6,627 bases of DNA, taken from NCBI GenBank assembly GCA_005239615.1, contig SBBR01000003.1, forward strand, positions 1 through 6,627, in the 5' to 3' direction. The stretch comes from an archaeon (GTDB lineage Archaea; Iainarchaeota; Iainarchaeia; Iainarchaeales; Iainarchaeaceae). The notes below the pieces were generated by a model. It was not told the DNA's origin. It saw nothing but the letters and a program-made list of their open reading frames with translations, and did no database searches. The first letter of the stretch is position 1. Each line of letters opens with the position of its first letter. Position numbers and translations under genes: made by a program. Shown here piece by piece: positions 1 to 4,977 of this stretch.

Positions 1-2
1 CC

Positions 3-71
3 CATAAAACAATACAACAACGCAAAGAGGTACTACTCCGCATGATAGCGGACAACCTCAGGATAGGGTGA
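3..71 (+). CDS. Possible C-terminal tail of a gene truncated by the window edge
   Basis: Frame 3 stays open from the left edge to a TGA at 69-71 and reads as a plausible hydrophilic/amphipathic tail containing QQRKEVLLRMIADNLRIG. Its codons (agg, ctc, gac, gcg) resemble those of the neighbouring genes. It would stop 5 bp before the stop of the convergent minus-strand gene, a common archaeal arrangement. Frame 1 is also open to a TGA at 43-45, so the frame is uncertain. The fragment is too short to assign a family, and no function is proposed. Confidence 0.3.
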   Translation, partial: HKTIQQRKEVLLRMIADNLRIG

Positions 72-76
72 GACTT

Positions 77-415
77 TCAACGGAGCCCCTCTGCGGAGCG
101 CCATTCCCCCAATAGGAAACCCTCTATCTGCTTTGCACTGAGCCTCGCGTACCTCTGGTCAGTGAGGTTATCAATGGCGTCTTTCAGGTTCAGGAATTCG
201 CTGCCAAGATGTTCACTGAGGAACCCTGAAAGCTTTCTTACATTCTCGGCACCAAGAACTCCGTCACGCTCAACAAGGGAAAGGTAGGTCCTCGCCCTGT
301 CAAGCACCTGATGGCGGACACGAAATCGTTCGTTCGCCTGCCTGAAAGCCTTTTCCAGAGTAATCTCGGCATGCCTCCTCTCCAGCAGCTTTCGCTTGAG
401 TTTCCTGAACACCAC
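77..415 (-). CDS. Hypothetical small basic alpha-helical protein (112 aa)
   Basis: I do not recognise this protein. The predicted start is a GTG at 415, immediately followed by a second in-frame GTG at 412; no ATG is available upstream in frame. The first 15 residues are strongly basic (MVFRKLKRKLLERRH). The rest is rich in Glu, Leu, Arg and Ala with almost no glycine or proline, which suggests a helical bundle or coiled coil. There is no signal peptide, membrane segment, cysteine pair or zinc motif. AT-rich stretches on the minus strand at 446-454 and 462-470 could be its TATA box, giving a short leader rather than a leaderless transcript; no good Shine-Dalgarno sequence precedes the GTG. 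The basic N-terminus could contact nucleic acid, but that is only inference. Codon use matches the neighbours, so I regard it as a real gene. Confidence 0.6.
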   Translation of the reverse strand: MVFRKLKRKLLERRHAEITLEKAFRQANERFRVRHQVLDRARTYLSLVERDGVLGAENVRKLSGFLSEHLGSEFLNLKDAIDNLTDQRYARLSAKQIEGFLLGEWRSAEGLR

Positions 416-445
416 AAAACCGCCGCGGCAATTAATGTCTGAGAA

Positions 446-470
446 GATTAAATCAAAGCTTGTATTTAAT
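446..470 (-). promoter_or_regulatory. Candidate TATA region for the 112-aa gene
   Basis: On the minus strand this stretch contains ATTAAATAC (462-470) and GATTTAATC (446-454). Either could be an archaeal TATA box for the gene starting at 415, placing the transcript start near 440 or 424 and leaving a leader of roughly 10-25 nt. This rests on sequence resemblance only. Confidence 0.3.
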
Positions 471-498
471 CCTGTTAGAAAACCTGCCGACTGCCTCC

Positions 499-511
499 TG
501 TCGTCACGACA
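499..511. repeat. Perfect 13-bp palindrome (operator-like)
   Basis: TGTCGTCACGACA is a perfect 6-bp inverted repeat around a single central base. Beyond one mismatched pair the symmetry continues weakly (C495-C496 with G514-G515). It lies in the divergent spacer between the 112-aa gene and the PRC-barrel gene, about 90 bp upstream of the PRC-barrel TATA box. Its shape fits a homodimeric helix-turn-helix regulator site, but no regulator is encoded in the window. Confidence 0.4.
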
Positions 512-523
512 CGGGAAAAATAT

Positions 524-569
524 GGTTTTTTGCGGTTTTAAGGTTGCAAAAACCGATTCTACATATCGG
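524..569. repeat. Two abutting inverted repeats upstream of the PRC-barrel gene
   Basis: The first repeat pairs GGTTTTTTGC (524-533) with GCAAAAACC (546-554), with one extra T in the left arm and a 12-nt loop. The second pairs CCGAT (553-557) with ATCGG (565-569) and shares the CC at 553-554, so the two foldings would compete for those bases. Both lie upstream of the predicted PRC-barrel TATA box (600-607), so they would act as DNA sites, or as the 3' end of another transcript, rather than as part of the PRC-barrel mRNA. Confidence 0.4.
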
Positions 570-591
570 TATTTGGGGTGGCTTCCGATGC

Positions 592-607
592 GGAAAACCT
601 TATAAAG
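592..607 (+). promoter_or_regulatory. BRE/TATA promoter of the PRC-barrel gene
   Basis: A purine-rich GGAAAA (592-597), fitting a TFB-recognition element, is followed by TTATAAAG (600-607), a good archaeal TATA box. Transcription would start near 630, giving a leader of about 40 nt. This is the clearest leadered promoter in the window. A second AT-rich stretch at 621-630 is a weaker alternative. Confidence 0.55.
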
Positions 608-654
608 GAGTTAGACTTTTCTAATATAACAAATTTTCTCGGATTGAGGAAAAA

Positions 655-662
655 GGAAGGGG
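655..662 (+). promoter_or_regulatory. Shine-Dalgarno-like site of the PRC-barrel gene
   Basis: GGAAGGGG ends 7 nt before the ATG at 670. It partially matches the archaeal anti-Shine-Dalgarno and supports that start. It contrasts with several other genes here that appear to be leaderless. Confidence 0.5.
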
Positions 663-669
663 TATCAAA

Positions 670-945
670 ATGTACAAGTACACGATTGCAAGGCAGCTAG
701 CCACGAAAAGGGTCATAACGAACAGGGGCGATGAAGTAGGGAAGCTTGTCGACCTTCTCGTGAACGAGGTCACAGGGGACATAGAGCTTTTGCTGGTGGA
801 AGTCGACAGGGAAAGCAAGCTCGCGAAGAGGATAAGCGCAACGGACAGAACTGTGGAGATACCTTACTCTGCGGTAACAGCAGTGAGCGACGTGTTCATC
901 GTGGATGAGCGCGAAGTCGTGGGCGGGCGCGCTGCAGGGCAGTGA
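670..945 (+). CDS. PRC-barrel domain protein (91 aa)
   Basis: A small soluble protein made of one PRC-barrel fold. The pattern is typical of archaeal stand-alone PRC-barrel proteins: an opening segment with ARQLATKRVITNRGDEVGK (residues 7-25), then LVDLLVNEVTGDIELLLVEV (residues 26-45), then IPYSAVTAVSDVFIVDE near residues 64-80. There is no signal peptide or membrane helix, so it should act in the cytoplasm or at the inner face of the membrane by protein-protein contact. PRC-barrel proteins of this size in some archaea (CdpB type) take part in cell division with SepF/FtsZ, while others accompany RNA or photosynthetic proteins; nothing nearby decides between these roles. The last residues (GGRAAGQ) form a flexible tail. 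The gene stands alone, with its own TATA box and ribosome binding site, and converges on the NFACT gene. Confidence 0.85.
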   Translation: MYKYTIARQLATKRVITNRGDEVGKLVDLLVNEVTGDIELLLVEVDRESKLAKRISATDRTVEIPYSAVTAVSDVFIVDEREVVGGRAAGQ

Positions 946-979
946 AGTAACAGCACCACAAATTCATGCGACCCGAAAG

Positions 980-992
980 CCTTTTTTCTTTT
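980..992 (+). terminator. T-rich terminator of the PRC-barrel gene
   Basis: A pyrimidine tract with six T residues followed by C and four T residues (982-992) lies about 36 nt after the PRC-barrel stop. Archaeal RNA polymerase terminates at such T-runs without needing a hairpin, and no strong stem precedes it. Confidence 0.45.
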
Positions 993-1017
993 GGTGGCCG
1001 GGAGGCTGGCCTGCGAT

Positions 1018-2157
1018 TTATTCCAGCTCCACTTCTATCTTCCCCGCCTTGACGTCCACGCGTCTCAGCAGCTTTGCGACCCTGTTGCCGCGGCCGGCCT
1101 CGGCACTGATTTTCTGCATAATGACCTTTTCGCCGATGCCCTTGCCGATTGCCGAGAGCACTGCCTTGCGGAGCTCCTCTATTTCAGTGTAGTGCGAGTA
1201 AATCAGTTCGCCTTTGCGCCTAGTCTCTTGCGCCTGCGCCTCGAACCTGTGCCGGGCGGCCTGCTGCTGCGCCTGCATGAACTTGTGCGAAGCCTGCCTG
1301 TCTTTCTTGTTGGTACCATAGACCTGCCGATGGCTCTTCTGCGGCTGCCGGGCTGCCTTGGAGAACTCCTCGTCGAGGAAAGAGGTCATGGACTGGATAT
1401 TGACCGGGCTTTGGTTTTGGATGTGGAGAAGAGGAAATGGATAAGCGAATTCCCTGTATGCCACGGGAGCGGGCTTTTCCTTCAGGCCATAGAAATGCTC
1501 GAGTTGCTCCAACAGCTTTTTCATCTGCGTGTTGTTGAGCGAGGATGCGGGGGTTGATTTCGCGAGGCCTGACCTGAACGCCGTTTCCTCAGCTGCGAGA
1601 GGCGAGACGTTCACTGTGGCAATGAGCCCCCTCACAATGTCCTTCCCGGAACTTTCCAGCGCGGAATGCAGCTGGTGCATTGTGAGGCCAGAAGGGTCGA
1701 GGCCGTGCTGCTTCGGGAACCTGTAAGGAAGGCCTTTCCTCGTCTCGCGGTCTGCCCACTTCTCGTTGCGCTCGCAGGAAAGGATTATGTTGTTCTTCGA
1801 CAACAGGATTTTGTTGCCGTCGCCGATGAATTCCAATACCAGTGAGTGCTCGAGGAACTTTATCACCACGACCCTGTCAAGGCCGTTCTGCTCTATCCCC
1901 ACAATGCGCTTGTTGTACAGTTGCTTCCACAGTGCGACCGCGAAATTGGTTTTGCCATGCCTTGCAGGAACTGAATATTTAGTGGTGAAGATTGCGTGAG
2001 GGGTTATTATCAGGTCTTTCGAGCCTGTCTTGGTGTGGAGCTTCAGCTTCAGCTTGCCTTTGGTTATCTCTGAGACTTTGTTCACATACGCGCCCTCGAG
2101 GGCTGGCCTCAGCTCCTTCAATAGGTACGCAATGGAAAGGTTGTCGAGCTGCACCAC
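1018..2157 (-). CDS. NFACT-family protein (Rqc2/RqcH-like) lacking the C-terminal NFACT-R domain
   Basis: Family members bind stalled 60S/50S-type subunits carrying peptidyl-tRNA and, in several lineages, direct C-terminal tailing of the nascent chain. Visible parts are: the NFACT-N domain (about residues 1-165, with the conserved Asp94-Arg95 in NGLDRVVVIKF, matching the DR pair needed for tailing by bacterial RqcH); a helix-hairpin-helix region (about 170-225, with SPLAAEETAFRSGL); a linker with YPFPLLHI; and a long charged coiled coil (about 265-350) containing RRKGELIYSHYTEIEELRK. The protein ends at AGKIEVELE, the strand that normally precedes NFACT-R. It has 379 residues, against roughly 550-700 in full members. 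The three frames after the stop show no NFACT-R-like continuation. The start is GTG at 2157, followed by a second GTG. A TATA-like element 24-30 nt upstream suggests a leaderless transcript. The family call is firm; function without NFACT-R is uncertain. Confidence 0.85.
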   Translation of the reverse strand: MVQLDNLSIAYLLKELRPALEGAYVNKVSEITKGKLKLKLHTKTGSKDLIITPHAIFTTKYSVPARHGKTNFAVALWKQLYNKRIVGIEQNGLDRVVVIKFLEHSLVLEFIGDGNKILLSKNNIILSCERNEKWADRETRKGLPYRFPKQHGLDPSGLTMHQLHSALESSGKDIVRGLIATVNVSPLAAEETAFRSGLAKSTPASSLNNTQMKKLLEQLEHFYGLKEKPAPVAYREFAYPFPLLHIQNQSPVNIQSMTSFLDEEFSKAARQPQKSHRQVYGTNKKDRQASHKFMQAQQQAARHRFEAQAQETRRKGELIYSHYTEIEELRKAVLSAIGKGIGEKVIMQKISAEAGRGNRVAKLLRRVDVKAGKIEVELE

Positions 2158-2176
2158 CAGAGAATGCTACCTGATT

Positions 2177-2190
2177 GTTTTAAGTTTATG
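2177..2190 (-). promoter_or_regulatory. TATA-like promoter element of the NFACT gene
   Basis: The minus strand reads CATAAACTTAAAAC here. Its AT-rich core is centred 24-30 nt before the GTG at 2157, the spacing expected when transcription starts at or next to the start codon. Confidence 0.45.
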
Positions 2191-2240
2191 CGTTTGGCCT
2201 TTCCGGCTGAAAAAAAACGTCTTGGCGCCCCGCGACTAAA

Positions 2241-2250
2241 GTTTAAATAC
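2241..2250 (+). promoter_or_regulatory. TATA box of the pilin-like gene
   Basis: GTTTAAATAC is a strong archaeal TATA box. Its centre lies about 26 nt before the ATG at 2272 and only about 20 nt before the ATG at 2266. With the usual spacing to the transcript start, the second ATG would be the leaderless start. Confidence 0.6.
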
Positions 2251-2265
2251 AATTAAAGTGTTCTT

Positions 2266-2766
2266 ATGAGCATGCATAGAAACCAGACAAACATCGAGTA
2301 CCTTTTCCTCCTGGGCGGGGCCGTTGCGTTGGTGGGGGCGCTCTCGGCGCTCTTGCTGAGTTCCTTATTCGCGCCCCAGCCGCAGGTGCACTGCTCATTT
2401 GACGCCATAGACCGCGTGTGGCCTGCGGCGTTCGGACCTTACGACGTGAACATAAACTCACCGACAGCGTGCGCGCCGCTCACTTACACCGGTGCTAGCC
2501 AACAAAGCATCACTGTAGATTTTTCTGTCGGGAAGAGCGTCACCTCTTACAAGCTCTCTGTGTGGGACAGCACGGACACTGCAGAGGTATGCACCACAGG
2601 TACTGTTAATGTCCTCCCTGCCACCCCGTCAGCGATACAGGCCTTCCGGCAAAGCATTGTCTGCAATTTCACCAGGGTCGGCAACTACATATTAAGGGCG
2701 GAGACTTCTCCGGACGCGGCTGACGCCAAGACTGACATCGAGGTCGGCGCGATAATAGTGAAGTGA
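2266..2766 (+). CDS. Secreted pilin-like protein with class III signal sequence (166 aa)
   Basis: The N-terminus is the class III (type IV pilin-like) signal: a short basic leader (MSMHRN), then QTNIEYLFLLGGAVALVGAL, matching the Q-x-x-x-E-Y-L pattern at the head of a hydrophobic helix (residues 12-35). In family members a dedicated prepilin peptidase cuts just before this Gln; here the residue before the cut is Asn6, where Gly or Ala is more usual. The mature part (about 40-166) is rich in Thr, Ser and Val with predicted beta strands, suggesting an Ig-like surface domain. It has four cysteines (43, 69, 109, 133) that could form two disulfides, and one sequon (Asn134-Phe-Thr). No other pilin or assembly gene is in the window, so it may be a minor pilin or a surface protein using the pilin pathway. 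The start could be 2266 or 2272; promoter spacing favours 2272, which leaves the leader MHRN. Confidence 0.7.
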   Translation: MSMHRNQTNIEYLFLLGGAVALVGALSALLLSSLFAPQPQVHCSFDAIDRVWPAAFGPYDVNINSPTACAPLTYTGASQQSITVDFSVGKSVTSYKLSVWDSTDTAEVCTTGTVNVLPATPSAIQAFRQSIVCNFTRVGNYILRAETSPDAADAKTDIEVGAIIVK

Positions 2767-2793
2767 TGCTCTCCCAAGGCCAAAGGGAGGGCA
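2767..2793 (+). terminator. 9-bp hairpin directly after the pilin-like gene
   Basis: Starting at the base after the TGA, 2767-2775 pairs with 2785-2793 (TGCTCTCCC with GGGAGGGCA, one T-G wobble) around a 9-nt loop. It is GC-rich but not followed by a T-run. It could be a transcript end or a 3' stabiliser separating the pilin-like gene from coaBC. A T-rich stretch (2825-2837) lies further downstream, within the coaBC promoter. Confidence 0.45.
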
Positions 2794-2824
2794 ACCGTCG
2801 GCTGGTGATGCCGCTAGCAACCAA

Positions 2825-2837
2825 TTTTACTATTTTT
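2825..2837 (+). promoter_or_regulatory. Weak TATA-like element of coaBC
   Basis: TTTTACTATTTTT is centred about 25 nt before the ATG at 2855. Its TATA match is poor but the spacing fits a leaderless transcript, and no Shine-Dalgarno sequence is visible before the ATG. Confidence 0.35.
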
Positions 2838-2854
2838 CCACACCATTAGCCTGT

Positions 2855-4123
2855 ATGTCCCAAAAAAGGCGCCATCCAGGGAAAAAGCCGCTCATAGTCC
2901 TCGGCATCACCGGCAGCATCGCGGCCGTGAGGGCGTTCGACCTGTGCAGGGAGCTGCGCAGGAATGGCTTTGATGTGCAGGTTTTGCTGAGCGATTCGGC
3001 AAGGCAGATGGTGACAGAGCAGGCAATGGAGTTCGCCTCGTGCCGGAAAGTGATTTCCTCTATTTCCGGAAAGGTTGAGCACGTGAAGTTTTTCGGCAAA
3101 CGGGGCAGTGCCTCACTGCTGCTTGTTGCTCCCGCGACAGCGAACACGATAAGCAAAATAGCGATGGGCATTGATGACACGCCCATAACCACTTTTGCCA
3201 CCATTGCCATAGGGTCTGGAAAGCCTGTCCTCTTGGCGCCTGCGATGCACGAGCCCATGTACGAACACCCGATTGTCAGGGAGAACCTCGCGAAGCTGGA
3301 GGGCCACGGCGTAAAGGTAATTGCGCCGCTGATGCAAGAGGGCAAGGCGAAGCTCGCTGACATCGAGGGGATTGTTTTCGAAGTGGAGAGGGCGTTGCGC
3401 TCCAGTGACACTGTATGCAGCACCAAGACAAAAAACGCCCCCAAACTTGCAGGCAAAAAAGTCCTCGTTGCTTCGGGAGCATTCAGCGAAAAAATAGATG
3501 AGGTGCGGGTAATCACAAACCTGAGCTCCGGGAAAATGGGCTCAGCAATTGCGGTTGCGTGTGCCCTTGATGGCGCGGAAGTGAAGATGGTCGGCAACGG
3601 GGCTAGGGAGCCATTCATCGATTTTGAGGATGCCCACACCGCTGATGAACTTGAAGAGAAAGTGCTCAAGGCGCTCGGGGCGAGGGACGCCGCAGGAAGA
3701 AAAGGCCACGGTCAGAGCAGCGCGTCCGGCTATGACTACTTCTTCTGCCCCGCGGCGATTCCCGACTTCACGATAAAGACAAAAAAGAGTGCTGGGGGGC
3801 ACATGGGCAAAATAGACTCAGGCGGGAAGGTGCAGCTGGAGCTTGTGCCGAGAAAAAAAATGCTCGTAAAAATCCGCGCGAAATTCCCCGGCCTCAAGAT
3901 AATCGCGTTCAAGGCTGAGTGGGGCAAAAGCAAAAATGGTATTGAGAAGGCCGCTGAAAAGTTCAGGCGCGAAAACGGCTTTTACGCTGTTGTCGCGAAC
4001 GACCTGAAGAAAAGCCAGTTCGGCTCGGATGAAACAGAGGTATTTTTCTGCAGGCCGGAAAAAAAGTGGCTGAAAGGGGAGAAGAAAGAGGCCGCCAAAT
4101 GGATTGCCAGGCTTATTGGATGA
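2855..4123 (+). CDS. coaBC: Bifunctional phosphopantothenoylcysteine decarboxylase / phosphopantothenate-cysteine ligase
   Basis: It makes 4'-phosphopantetheine for coenzyme A in the cytoplasm: the CoaB half joins 4'-phosphopantothenate and cysteine using a nucleotide triphosphate, and the CoaC half decarboxylates the product with FMN. CoaC (about 12-185) shows the flavin loop GITGSIAA (17-24), the likely catalytic His76 in VEHVKFF, the flavin motif APATANTISKIAMGIDD (92-108), and PAMHEPMY (129-136). CoaB (about 198-422) shows SEKIDEVRVITNLSSGKMG (211-229), PAAIPDF (299-305), a GKI lysine near 319, IIAFKAEWG (349-357) and VVANDLKK (379-386). Length is normal for a fused enzyme. The bacterial Asn of the PxMN motif is His132 here, and the bacterial Cys-containing ACGD loop is replaced by QEGKAKLADIE (161-171). 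I believe this is the archaeal form of the enzyme. The gene is a single unit with a likely leaderless ATG start, and it ends 10 bp from the convergent vapC. Confidence 0.92.
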   Translation: MSQKRRHPGKKPLIVLGITGSIAAVRAFDLCRELRRNGFDVQVLLSDSARQMVTEQAMEFASCRKVISSISGKVEHVKFFGKRGSASLLLVAPATANTISKIAMGIDDTPITTFATIAIGSGKPVLLAPAMHEPMYEHPIVRENLAKLEGHGVKVIAPLMQEGKAKLADIEGIVFEVERALRSSDTVCSTKTKNAPKLAGKKVLVASGAFSEKIDEVRVITNLSSGKMGSAIAVACALDGAEVKMVGNGAREPFIDFEDAHTADELEEKVLKALGARDAAGRKGHGQSSASGYDYFFCPAAIPDFTIKTKKSAGGHMGKIDSGGKVQLELVPRKKMLVKIRAKFPGLKIIAFKAEWGKSKNGIEKAAEKFRRENGFYAVVANDLKKSQFGSDETEVFFCRPEKKWLKGEKKEAAKWIARLIG

Positions 4124-4133
4124 TAATGCCAGT

Positions 4134-4568
4134 TTATGACTTGAGAAGCCTCAGCGCCTCACTTGCGGTCACTACCATGCCTTTTGTTTGCGGAAAAACC
4201 GAAAAGTGCTTCCTGTTTTCAGTGACTATGAGGTCTGCACTAATTTCAAGGGCGGTCGCGGCTAGTGCCGTGTCCTGGTAGCTTATGCGTTTCCCGGATT
4301 TTATCTGCCACGCAAGCAGTTCGCCTGCCTTGAGCACAATGCTGCCATCGAGGTCCTTCCAGTCGAACTGGGCGAGCACCATCCGAGCATTTTCCACCGC
4401 CTCCTTTGCGTCACGCCTGAGCAACGCCCCAGCCATTATCTCGGAGACAGTAATGGTGGAAATGAATGCGGAAATGCCTTTCGGCTCGATGAGCTTGGCG
4501 AGGTTTATTGCATCCGCATCTTTCCTGTCGACCTGCACAAGGAAAGTGGTGTCAAAAAGCACCCTCAA
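4134..4568 (-). CDS. vapC: VapC-type PIN-domain ribonuclease toxin (144 aa)
   Basis: A complete PIN domain, the metal-dependent RNase of VapBC toxin-antitoxin modules, whose members cut tRNA, rRNA or mRNA when free of antitoxin. The acidic metal-binding residues are in place: Asp6 (LFDTTFLV), Glu43 (TVSEIMAG), Asp99 (SYQDTALAATAL) and the fourth position near Asn118 (LIVTENRKHF). The length is typical. The start is probably TTG at 4568, overlapping the TGA of vapB in the sequence TTGA; a GTG at 4562 is an alternative two codons later. The overlap implies translational coupling, so toxin is made only with antitoxin. The catalytic set looks intact, so the toxin is likely active. RNA target is unknown. 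Confidence 0.88.
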   Translation of the reverse strand: MRVLFDTTFLVQVDRKDADAINLAKLIEPKGISAFISTITVSEIMAGALLRRDAKEAVENARMVLAQFDWKDLDGSIVLKAGELLAWQIKSGKRISYQDTALAATALEISADLIVTENRKHFSVFPQTKGMVVTASEALRLLKS

Positions 4569-4813
4569 AGCACACCGACCCTTTTGAGCCTTCCTGCAGG
4601 AGCAGACCTTATTTTGGAAAGCACCCTGCCGAAATTATCAGGCAAAAAGCTCCCGACCCTGTCCCAGACCTTAGAGTCCTTCTTGGCAAGCATGACAACG
4701 CCCTTCAACTTGTTTGCTATGACCCTGTCTCCGGCAGCTATGCCGAGTTCCTTGCGGAACCCCTTGTCCAGGGTTATCTGGCCGTTGCGGGTCACAATCG
4801 TTTCAACCATCAT
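4565..4813 (-). CDS. vapB: VapB-type antitoxin, AbrB/SpoVT fold (82 aa)
   Basis: The N-terminal half (about 3-45) is an AbrB-type swapped-hairpin DNA-binding domain: VETIVTRNGQITLDKGFRKE followed by LGIAAGDRVI and a KGVVMLAKK strand. The C-terminal half (about 48-82) is a charged tail with FLPDNFGRVLSKIRSAP that would wrap into the VapC active site. Antitoxins of this class neutralise the toxin and, often with it, repress their own operon. The gene comes first in the operon and overlaps vapC by 4 bp. It begins with two ATG codons (4813 and 4810). A TATA-like element centred 26 nt upstream fits a leaderless start, and a perfect inverted repeat overlaps that promoter. Confidence 0.87.
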   Translation of the reverse strand: MMVETIVTRNGQITLDKGFRKELGIAAGDRVIANKLKGVVMLAKKDSKVWDRVGSFLPDNFGRVLSKIRSAPAGRLKRVGVL

Positions 4814-4833
4814 GATGAAGGGCGGCAGAAGGG

Positions 4834-4843
4834 TTAAAAATAT
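4834..4843 (-). promoter_or_regulatory. TATA element of the vapBC operon
   Basis: The minus strand reads ATATTTTTAA. Its centre is about 26 nt before the ATG at 4813, so transcription should start at or very near that codon. The inverted repeat at 4842-4862 touches its upstream edge. Confidence 0.45.
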
Positions 4844-4862
4844 TACTATTTTTTTTAGTAAT
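4842..4862. promoter_or_regulatory. Perfect 7-bp inverted repeat, candidate vapBC operator
   Basis: ATTACTA (4842-4848) and TAGTAAT (4856-4862) are exact inverted copies separated by seven T residues. The repeat sits where TFB would bind upstream of the vapB TATA element, so a protein bound there would block transcription. VapB-VapC complexes commonly bind such repeats, so autoregulation is the natural inference. It could also influence the divergent promoter at 4884. Confidence 0.5.
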
Positions 4863-4883
4863 TCCGTCCCTCCCCCCCAAAAC

Positions 4884-4893
4884 CGTTAAATAC
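4884..4893 (+). promoter_or_regulatory. TATA box for the leader ORF and lipoprotein gene
   Basis: CGTTAAATAC resembles the strong TATA box of the pilin-like gene and is preceded by the A-rich CAAAACC, a plausible TFB site. Transcription should start near 4915-4918, at the ATG of a 19-codon ORF and about 66 nt before the lipoprotein start. Confidence 0.5.
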
Positions 4894-4917
4894 CACCTCG
4901 CACTTACCTTGTTCAAC

Positions 4918-4977
4918 ATGGTCACTGGTGCCGCGGAAATAATGGCCCGGGAAGAACTTGCTTGCAACGGAGGCTGA
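4918..4977 (+). CDS. Possible leaderless 19-aa upstream ORF / leader peptide
   Basis: An ATG placed about 28 nt after a TATA box opens a 19-codon frame (MVTGAAEIMAREELACNGG) ending in TGA at 4975-4977, six bases before the lipoprotein ATG. Its last two sense codons (GGA GGC) contain the lipoprotein Shine-Dalgarno sequence, so ribosomes finishing this ORF would cover or open that site. That layout fits translational coupling or an attenuating leader peptide. There is no run of one amino acid that would point to a sensed metabolite. Such a short ORF could be chance; promoter spacing is the main support. Confidence 0.35.
   Translation: MVTGAAEIMAREELACNGG
4969..4973 (+). promoter_or_regulatory. 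Shine-Dalgarno site of the lipoprotein gene
   Basis: GGAGG lies 10 nt before the ATG at 4984 and 19 nt before the next in-frame ATG (4993), so it selects 4984. It is embedded in the last codons of the upstream 19-codon ORF. Confidence 0.5.

Noticed and set aside
435..605. A + strand ORF of 56 codons starting MSEKIKSKLVFNPVRKP inside the divergent spacer
   Set aside because: Its codon use is AT-rich and unlike neighbouring genes, no TATA box or ribosome binding site precedes it, it spans several inverted repeats, and its stop falls inside the PRC-barrel TATA box. A real small protein is not excluded.
416..669. tRNA, CRISPR array or riboswitch in the largest spacer
   Set aside because: No tRNA arm consensus, no regularly spaced direct repeats and no known riboswitch core were seen, only short inverted repeats and a promoter.
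946..1017. Possible continuation of the NFACT gene encoding NFACT-R after its stop
   Set aside because: The minus-strand frames here do not show NFACT-R-like sequence and soon enter the PRC-barrel gene antisense, so a simple frameshift or readthrough does not restore the domain.
991..1557. A long + strand ORF (188 codons) opposite the NFACT gene
   Set aside because: It is the antisense shadow of a clearly recognisable NFACT coding region. Its Leu/Arg/Cys-rich composition is typical of such shadows.
2830..3669. A 279-codon minus-strand ORF opposite coaBC
   Set aside because: The + strand encodes a full-length CoaBC with all expected motifs. The minus-strand translation is Ser/Phe/Pro-rich and resembles no protein I know.
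4871..4878. Run of seven C residues in the vapB/lipoprotein spacer as a phase-variation tract
   Set aside because: It lies upstream of the TATA box at 4884, not in a coding frame, and is short. It could affect TFB-site context, but nothing else supports phase variation.
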